Assembly (NCBI GenBank): GCA_002964805.2 | Contig: PUDQ02000102.1 | Location: 310,001 to 374,000, forward strand | Direction of reading: 5' to 3' | Length of the DNA stretch: 64,000 bases | Origin: Trametes villosa | Taxonomy: Eukaryota > Basidiomycota > Agaricomycetes > Polyporales > Polyporaceae | Part shown: positions 57,597 through 64,000 of the stretch, piece after piece | How the letters are laid out: every line of letters begins with the position of its first letter | Position numbering within the stretch: position 1 is the first letter of the stretch | Notes under the pieces: generated by a model | Databases searched by the model: none | Told to the model about the DNA's origin: nothing | What the model saw: only the letters and a program-made list of their open reading frames with translations | Program-made: the position numbers and the translations under genes

Positions 57597-59876
57597 ATGG
57601 TCTCTTATCGGCAGCTCAGAATTCGCCTGCGCGCCATGCAGCCAAGGAGTAAACACCCCCTCCAGCGTATCCCGACTTGGGTCGCCCTCTCCGTCGGGAT
57701 CATGGTCGGCCTATTCATCTCCAAAATGTTCTCCTCGGTGAGTTTCTTGCTTATTTGCCTCTTCCGTGCGTGAACGCGCCGGTTGCACCGTTGCTTCACT
57801 CGTAGCAGAGACCTCTCCTCCAGCGGCACTACCATGCTCGGGGCGGGATGAGGTCTCTCGGCACAGCAATACCTTGGCCATCAGATCCACTATGCAATAT
57901 ATGCGCTTCTGTCCTCGGGACCGTGATGCAAATAAAGTCTATGTCTGGTTACACCGCATGTATGTCCCATGATGTGTGGGCTTCGCCTCCTAGCCCACTC
58001 ATTCTGAGACTCCATCGAGGTGTTCCATGGCATACTACTCCCTGACATGTATGCCGGTGTAGCAAATGGCTTCCTTAAGGCCGGACCCGTGTGGTCGTGA
58101 GGTGACTGGCTACAGAGTCCCTGTGGAATGCATGCACTAGTTTGTTGGGTTGGATGGCGGCGTACCCCTCACTCCACTACAGTCTATCATATGTCTTGAG
58201 GGCTTGGGCTGACGGTTTTACAGTCTGGAAGCTCAGCATGGAGAGGTCGTCATGCCCCAGTACTCCCTTCGTCACGGACACCAGCACGAACGCCGCTCAC
58301 ACTACCGACACTTGAGCAACGACGACGCGTCCTCGACCTCGTCACGCACCTCTCCCCGCACTACACAAAAGAGTGCACGCGGCCCGCGCAGCCGATGTAC
58401 AAGGAGCAGGCCGTCGAGCGGTACGCGTCGCTGATCGGGCACCAGTCCCCCGCGTCCTCCTCCTGGCTCGACTCGCTCGGGCTCGGGAGCAGCGTCGACG
58501 GCGACTACGTGCCCGCCTCGCGGCGCTTCGCGCCGGACGCGCACAAGTACTTCTTCGCGATCAACCTGTACAACTCGTTCGACATCATCCCGGACCTCTT
58601 CGCGACGCTCTTCCGCGTCGCGGCCATCCTCGGCTACCACAACGTGTACGTGTCGATCTACGAGAACGGGTCGACGGACCAGACGAAGGCGCTCCTCCGC
58701 ATCTTCGACGCGCTCTGCCGCAGCGTCGGCATGCGCGTCACGATCCGCACGTCGATGCGCACGCGCGGCGCGTTCAACCACCGCATCGAGTACCTCGCGG
58801 AGGTGCGCAACGCCGCGTTCGTGCCGCTGCACGAGCTGCGCGACGCGGAGAACGAGTACTTTGACTCGATCATCTTCATGAACGACATCCTCCCCTGCGT
58901 CGACGACCTCCTCGAGCTCATCTGGCAGAGCCGGCGGAATAACGCGGGCATCACCTGCGCCGCCGACTACATGTACCACGAAGAGCTTGTAAGTGCTCCT
59001 CGTTTTGCACTGTTTCACCACTGACGTCTCTGGCAGGGCTCGCCGGTGTTTTACGACAACTGGGTCGCGCGCGACATCAACGGGACCGCGCTCGAGAACG
59101 CGCCCTTCGAGTCCATCTTCCAGCACGGGCCGTCGCAGCAGCGCTTCATGCAGCACCTGCCGATCCAGGTGCAGTCGTGCTGGAACGGGATCGCCGTGCT
59201 CGACCCCGCGCCGTTCTACGCGCTCCCGCACGTGCGCTTCCGCATGGCGCGCATCACCGAGGGCGAGTGCTCCGCGAGCGAGTGCTCGCTCATCTGCAAC
59301 GACTACTGGGAGGCCGGCTACGGCCGCATCCTCATGGTCCCCCGCGTCAAGCTCGCGTACGACCACGTGCGTCTTTCCCTTCCCTCTCTCCTTCCCTCTT
59401 TCCCACTTTCCCCCCTCTGCCGCTTGCCTTCTCCTTCCTGTTGTGAATTCTCTGGCTGACGGAACGTATGGTGTGGTGCAGCGAGTATGGGACATCATCC
59501 ACCCCGCACGCCGGAACCTGACCGCGATCCGGGGGTACGTCCGCCTCGGCGGCCTGCCCGACAACCCGCGCACGGACCCGCAGGACCGCGCCTGGTTCGG
59601 GCCCCACGACCGCCTCTTCACCGAGGAGGAGAGCGAGCCGCTCGCGTTCCAGCCCGGCCCCGAGTACGGTGCGTCCCCCCGGTCTCCATTTCTGAATTGA
59701 TACAGGATGATGCTGACACTTCGCCTCGCTGGCTGGCAGTGTGGTGCTGGGGCTGGGACGGCGCGGGCGACCTCGACGGGCCGGACGTGGACCCCATCTG
59801 GGAGCGCATGCCGAACAAGTCTTCCCGGGCGGACTCTGTCCGCGTCCGCCACGACCGCAGCCTGTTGTATGTCTAA
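57597..59876 (+). CDS. GT69 alpha-1,3-mannosyltransferase (CMT1/CAP59-like)
   Basis: Five exons (57597-57737, 58224-58988, 59037-59366, 59482-59668, 59740-59876) sum to 1560 nt, or 519 residues. A short cytosolic part is followed by the anchor IPTWVALSVGIMVGLFISKM, so it is a type II Golgi protein. The catalytic domain reads KYFFAINLYNSFDIIPDLFA, VYVSIYENGSTDQTKALLRI, EYLAEVRNAAFVPLHELRD, FDSIIFMNDILPCVDDLLEL, AGITCAADYMYHEELGSPVF, YDNWVARDINGT and QSCWNGIAVLDPAPFYA, all GT69 blocks. In Cryptococcus this family includes Cmt1, Cap59 and Cap60. Here it probably decorates glycolipids or cell-wall mannans. Intron 1 is 486 nt, unusually long for this window. The acceptor drug or sugar target is unknown; the family is secure. 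Confidence 0.93.
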
Positions 59877-60457
59877 GCACGGTCGGGTTGGACGGAGATG
59901 CTACACTTCAGCATCAATGACAGGGGCGCATTCGGTGGAGGACGCGGTCGCTGGAGAGCGAGGAGACATACATAGAACGCAATATTGTAGATACGTTCCA
60001 CACATCGTCATCGCTCTTTCGCTTTCAGTAGTCTTGATCGCGGGTGTACTGCACGGCGAATCCAGCAGGGCGGAAGATGGCAGGGCAAAGCTCACACAGG
60101 AACATGACGCCTGGGAGGTACAGCCAAGATGTAAATCTCGGGGAGTACTTCGTCTCGCGTGAAGCCTAACATGTAGCGGCAGTTTCGACGCCTCGAATTA
60201 TCCTACCTATCTTGATGCAACCTAGCAGCCTCAGGGACGATACACACAGAGTGGGCGATGGTGGGTTTTTGGTTGCTCGACATAGCATATGGGGGCAGTA
60301 GCGCGTGCGGCGGAGCGTACGTACGAGTGGGTGCATGGCAAGGCATAATACAGCGGACAGACAGCCCCGGGGCCGTTCCCTCCCTTCCCTCCGCCCCGGG
60401 CGCCACCTCGCCCGGATGGGAGTATCGACACAAAGCGGCAGAAAAAAGACGGGCCGT
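59877..60457. other. Convergent intergenic, GT69 and eL31
   Basis: 580 bases between two convergent stops; presumably two 3'UTRs. Nothing else recognised. Confidence 0.6.
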
Positions 60458-61188
60458 TTACTCGGCGTCGACGACGACCGTCTCGAGGCCCTGGGCGGAT
60501 GAAACTACGGCGTTAGGGGGAGGACGGGGGAGTTGAGGGGAGGTGGGGGACGCACCTTGAAGGACTCTACAGGGACGTAGCTCGCGTACGTGTAGAGCTT
60601 CTCCTTCGCGTTCTCCTCGTCGTTACGCTTGCCTGTATTGCGTGCACCATCAGTTCCCATTCAATCTCCCTCCAATTCTACCCCAGGGGCAGTATAATGT
60701 TGCGATGAAAATAGCACTTACGCTCAAGCTTGACGCGTATCCGGTGGGGGACGGACTTGATGCCCTGCGCCCAGAGCGCCTGGTTGAGCTTGGGGTCGAG
60801 GCGGACGTCCGAGGTGCCCATCGACTTCTGCGCAAAGTCGACGACGGACTTGACGGCCCAGGGCGCGCGCTTCTTGAAGGAGCGGCCGTGGACGCGCTTG
60901 TGGAGGTGGATGGTGTATTCGCGGGTCACGACATCCTGGAGAGCCGAGCGCTGCTTGCCGCCGGTCTGAGATCGCGAGCACAGAGGAGGAGCAGGGAGAA
61001 CGAGAGAGCAAGGCGGGAGAGCACAGAGTTTTCCAAGCGAGGCAGAAGGGGAGGCAGATGATGAGTTCACGTCCTGGAATGCTCGGTCAATATGCGCACC
61101 TTTTTGGTGGTCTTCGCGGAGGGGGCCTGAGGGGAGTCGGTCAGCACTTCGCACGGCGTGAAGGACGAGCGGGGCGGCGACGCACCAT
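60458..61188 (-). CDS. RPL31: 60S ribosomal protein L31 (eL31)
   Basis: Five coding exons (61186-61188, 61100-61126, 60722-60965, 60556-60632, 60458-60490) sum to 384 nt, or 127 residues, normal for eL31, a large-subunit protein at the polypeptide exit. The first coding exon is only the ATG and the second has 27 nt (APSAKTTKK). The core reads [60 protein letters not shown] and [20 protein letters not shown]. The end is [19 protein letters not shown]. All junctions are GT-AG and keep phase. It lies head to head with the CFEM1 gene, 728 bases away. Confidence 0.96.
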
Positions 61189-61916
61189 GTCTTGAGGATG
61201 TCGGAGTCGGTGAGCTTGGGCTTTCGGGAACGGCACAACTGTCTGGCAGCGACTCGGGCACTTTGGTGTTGTTTGCGCGCGGTGGCGGCGAGAATAAGGT
61301 TCGGTGGCTGCTCCGGTGCTTGCTAGTTCCACGGCAGATGCGGCGCCCAAAGCAGTATGCGGCCGGCCGGGGCCTGGGCGGTCCGGGGATTGTGGGCGCG
61401 TGGGAGGGCGAGAGCGGGCCGGTGATGGGCGGGGTTGGGGTGCCTGGACGAAAGGGGCAGGCGTTGTTTGCGTCCGCGAACGCTGTTTGGACACGCCGCC
61501 CACAATGGGACTCCCTTTCACGCTCGCATACGGCAGTCCGCCGGGGAACGTCCGCCCAACGAGGCCTTTGTTTCGTACAAGGCCCTATTGTCCGAGGGAG
61601 CGTCCCGTATCGCAAGTTGTTTACAACACACGGCGCCCACAAGCACACCAAGCAATCAGGAACGCGAGAGAAGCAGCGGGCGCACGCGGACGCGCCGCCG
61701 ACTGCACCCTCCTTTGGGCCGATTGTTTGTCTGAACGGGCTGATCTCCCACAGCTGATCGTTCGCGTCCGTGGACGTCCCCGCTACGCGCGCGCGGTATA
61801 AAGCCCTCGTTGTCCCCCGCCGTCCCCTCAGCAACTCACCCGAGTTTCTTCTGCACCCCGCGCCTCCTCCTCCGCCCTCCTCTACCCGCCGCCCTTTATC
61901 CGCTCAGCCCGCCACC
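61189..61916. other. Divergent promoter, eL31 and CFEM1
   Basis: 728 bases between two divergent starts. A TATAAA sits 120 bases before the CFEM1 ATG. Long open frames cross it on both strands but show no protein-like features. Confidence 0.6.
61797..61802 (+). promoter_or_regulatory. TATA box of CFEM1
   Basis: TATAAA after a GCGCGCGG run, 120 bases before the start codon. Confidence 0.7.
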
Positions 61917-62504
61917 ATGCGCTGCTCCGCCATCCTCATCCTCGCCGCCGCCGTCTCCGTCTCTGCCGCCGGGCTCATCCGCAGGCAAGACATCACGTAC
62001 CCAGGTTCGTTTTCACAAGCGCCCGCTGCATCGCGCCGATCCTGACAGCTGTGCGCCACAGCGTGCTCCCTCTCCTGCCTCGCCGGTGCCGACTTCGGTA
62101 GCTGCGACCCGCAGGACACCGGCTGCCTCTGCAAGACCCCGGCTTTCATCGACAGCACGACGACGTGCATCAACGCCGCCTGCTCCGGCGACGACCTCAA
62201 GCAGGCCGACGCCGCCGCCCAGAGCGCCTGCGCCGCAGTGGTGCGCATTCCTTCTTTGTTTCTAGCTGGAGCTCTAGCTGATATTGGCTACTCGCAGGGT
62301 GTAAACCTCAGCAGCAGCAGCGCCGCGCCCTCTGCGACGCAGACCTCGCCCGCGTCCAGCGGCTCCAGCACGCCGAGCGGCACCCCCAGCTCCTCCAGCA
62401 CCTCCTCGGCCGCGCCCTCGCAGACCAGCAACGCGGCGTCGTCGCGCAGCGCGAACGCCCTCGCCGCGCTCGCCGTCGTCGGTGCCGCCGCCTTCGCGCT
62501 CTAA
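61917..62504 (+). CDS. CFEM-domain protein 1, likely GPI-anchored
   Basis: Three exons (61917-62004, 62062-62240, 62298-62504) sum to 474 nt, or 157 residues. A signal peptide (MRCSAILILAAAVSVSAAG) is followed by IRRQD. The CFEM domain has all eight cysteines, including ACSLSCLAGADFGSC, DPQDTGCLC and TTTCINAACSGDDL, and keeps the conserved Asp of CxxxDxxCLC that ligands heme iron in characterised relatives. A Ser/Thr/Ala-rich stalk follows, then SRSANALAALAVVGAAAFAL, a hydrophobic end typical of a GPI-anchor signal with no cytosolic tail. It should be a cell-surface protein for heme, iron or host sensing. The start is in a GCCACC context. Confidence 0.93.
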
Positions 62505-63583
62505 GCTCTAAGCCCTCCGCTCAGAGCATGGTCCCGTCCGCCTGTGGTCCCCCTACACGCCTGGTGCACCGCTCCCCACCCACACGCTCCTTGGCGAGGC
62601 CCGCCTCCCACACTCGTTGGCGAGCACGAACTTTCGGCACGCGCTAAATTTATATAGTTCGCTATTCCCCACGTACACCCGCGTTTTAGTAGTCCCCGCC
62701 CCCCGCTGGTCCCGCACGTGCGGGCATGTTATATCCTCTCTGGCTTTGCTTTGCTTGGGCTCGTTCGTGTAGCATCTACTGGTCCGGAATATACCTCCAT
62801 CTGTCTGCTTGTGCAAACACCTCCCAAGTTCGATTCAGTCGCGCAGCAGCGCATTCGGTCTTACTATACGCGCTACGACCCCATGGACGCACCGCGCAGA
62901 GCTTCTCTGACTTCTATGAAGGATTCGCCGAACCTCTGGGTCTCAGCGCTCAGCGACGGGCCCCGCGGCGGGTACGGGGTACCTAGAGCTCGCGCAAGGT
63001 CGCCATTGAGTTGAGACGGTTCTGTGGCATGTGCCCCCGGAGATGGCATGTGCGCATGCAGTCACCGAGCGCGTGAAGCCTAAGTAACGTTTGCAATGTC
63101 CCTTTGAGCTTCGGCATCCCACAGCGCGGCGTGCTAATGCCTTGTGATTCACATATGTATGTACTCAGTCTCTTAAGCTAGGCGAGTTGATGGCGTAGTC
63201 CCGCATGCTGCAACAGGCCGCAGCGCAGTACGTTGGTGGACCTAAACTTGCAGTATGCGCGAGTTGATCTCAATGCACCAGGCGGGGCCCGCCGCACGTA
63301 CTTTGGTACGACCCGATATTGTTGTGAGCTGGAACGTGCAACACTGTGAGTGCTCATACTATAGCTATGCCACCGCGATAACCCTGAGCAGGCACCAGGA
63401 GTCATAATCCGGCACACTTGGAGATGGATGCCTACAGAGGAGTACGAGGCTGACGCTGTAGAAGGAGAGTTGCAGGTATATTGCAGTGCGGGTCCCGGGA
63501 ATATGCGGTCGGATAATACATTAACGAAACCAAAGCAGCTCAAGATGTGCGTGTATGCGCCACGAGGATGAGGTGCGCGAGCC
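62505..63583. other. Convergent intergenic between two CFEM genes
   Basis: 1.08 kb between two convergent stops. No gene recognised; open frames on both strands are short and unpatterned. Confidence 0.55.
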
Positions 63584-63994
63584 TCAGAGCGCAAGTGCAG
63601 CCGCGCCGACAGCAGCAAGTGCCACGAACGCGCTCGCCCCGCGCGCCGGCGCAGCGTTGCTCGTCTGTGAAGGTGCAGCCGCGGACGCGCTAGCGCTCCC
63701 CGAGCTCGGCGCGGTCCCCGTTGCGGCCGGTGCGCTGAGGGTCACACCCTGCACAACATCCCCGTCAGCCGACGCCCGTAGAAGACGAGGACGAGGGTGG
63801 AGATGGGAAGCGTACCGCCGATGCGCAGGCGCTCTGTGCGAGGCCCTCCGCCTTCGTGAGGTCGTCGCCCGTGCACGAGGAGGTGATGCACTTCGTCGTG
63901 CCGTCGATGAACGCCTGGCTCTTGCAGAGGCAGGAGAAGTCCGTCTCGCTGCAGGTCCCGAAGTTCGCGGTCGCGAGGCACGTCAGGGCGCAGG
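63584..63994 (-). CDS. CFEM-domain protein 2, partial (5' end beyond window)
   Basis: The window ends inside the intron just before the CFEM exon: CCACAG occupies 64000-63995, so the signal-peptide exon is off the edge. The exon reads CALTCLATANFGTCSETDFS then CLCKSQAFIDGTTKCITSSC and SGDDL-like TGDDLTKAEGLAQSAC, eight cysteines in all, with the Asp of CxxxDxxCLC kept. After an intron it continues GVTLSAPAATGTAPSS and a Ser/Ala stalk (SASAAAPSQTSNAAPARGAS), ending AFVALAAVGAAALAL, a GPI-type tail nearly the same as CFEM1. It is a paralogue of CFEM1 on the opposite strand, convergent with it. Confidence 0.9.
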
Positions 63995-64000
63995 CTGTGG

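Noticed and set aside
1..64000. CRISPR arrays, bacterial operons, riboswitches
   Set aside because: No regularly spaced direct repeats were found and all genes are spliced eukaryotic genes.

Overview
This 64 kb window comes from a filamentous basidiomycete fungus, most likely an Agaricomycete; placement in Polyporales is a guess from gene content. The evidence is intron-dense protein genes with many short GT-AG introns, GC-rich third codon positions, a NoxB-type NADPH oxidase, CFEM proteins, membrane-anchored GtaA-type glutaminases and a GT69 mannosyltransferase. No bacterial, organellar, viral or intact transposon sequence was recognised.

Left arm (1-9 kb): ribosomal protein eL34, a PHO13-type HAD phosphatase, a PIG-F/Gpi11 subunit of GPI-anchor synthesis, and a 583-residue transaldolase-fold protein that appears to lack every key catalytic residue. 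From about 9 to 21.8 kb the window is gene-poor and very GC-rich. It holds only a bZIP transcription factor (12.2-13.4 kb) and a GNAT acetyltransferase (18.0-19.1 kb), separated by long stretches with simple repeats and a strong hairpin.

Centre (21.8-38 kb): NoxB (superoxide production, development), a secreted GH28 pectinase, a full-length ABCC transporter with TMD0, and COP9 signalosome subunit 1. From 38.5 to 47.7 kb lie two tandem, same-strand paralogues of a GtaA-like glutaminase. Each ends in a transmembrane helix, a cytosolic tail, a short helix and a C-terminal PPxY motif.

Right arm (48.4-64 kb): a cyclophilin with an N-terminal extension, tRNA-Ala(CGC), a zinc-free medium-chain NADP-dependent reductase, a jacalin-like lectin, and a divergent pair of type II membrane proteins (an SGNH-hydrolase-fold protein and a CMT1/CAP59-like GT69 mannosyltransferase) sharing a promoter of about 440 bp. 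It ends with ribosomal protein eL31 and two convergent CFEM proteins with GPI-like C-termini, the second cut by the window edge.

Taken together the window mixes housekeeping genes (ribosome, COP9, GPI, tRNA) with surface and secretory genes (glutaminases, GH28, CFEM, GT69/SGNH, NoxB). No biosynthetic gene cluster is apparent. The observations most worth following are the apparently dead transaldolase, the PPxY-tailed surface glutaminases, the GH28 with an altered catalytic-site motif, and the divergent glycan-gene pair. Exon boundaries were read by eye from splice consensus and reading-frame continuity. For eL34, PHO13, the transaldolase-like gene, the lectin, GT69, eL31 and CFEM1 the summed exon lengths are multiples of three.
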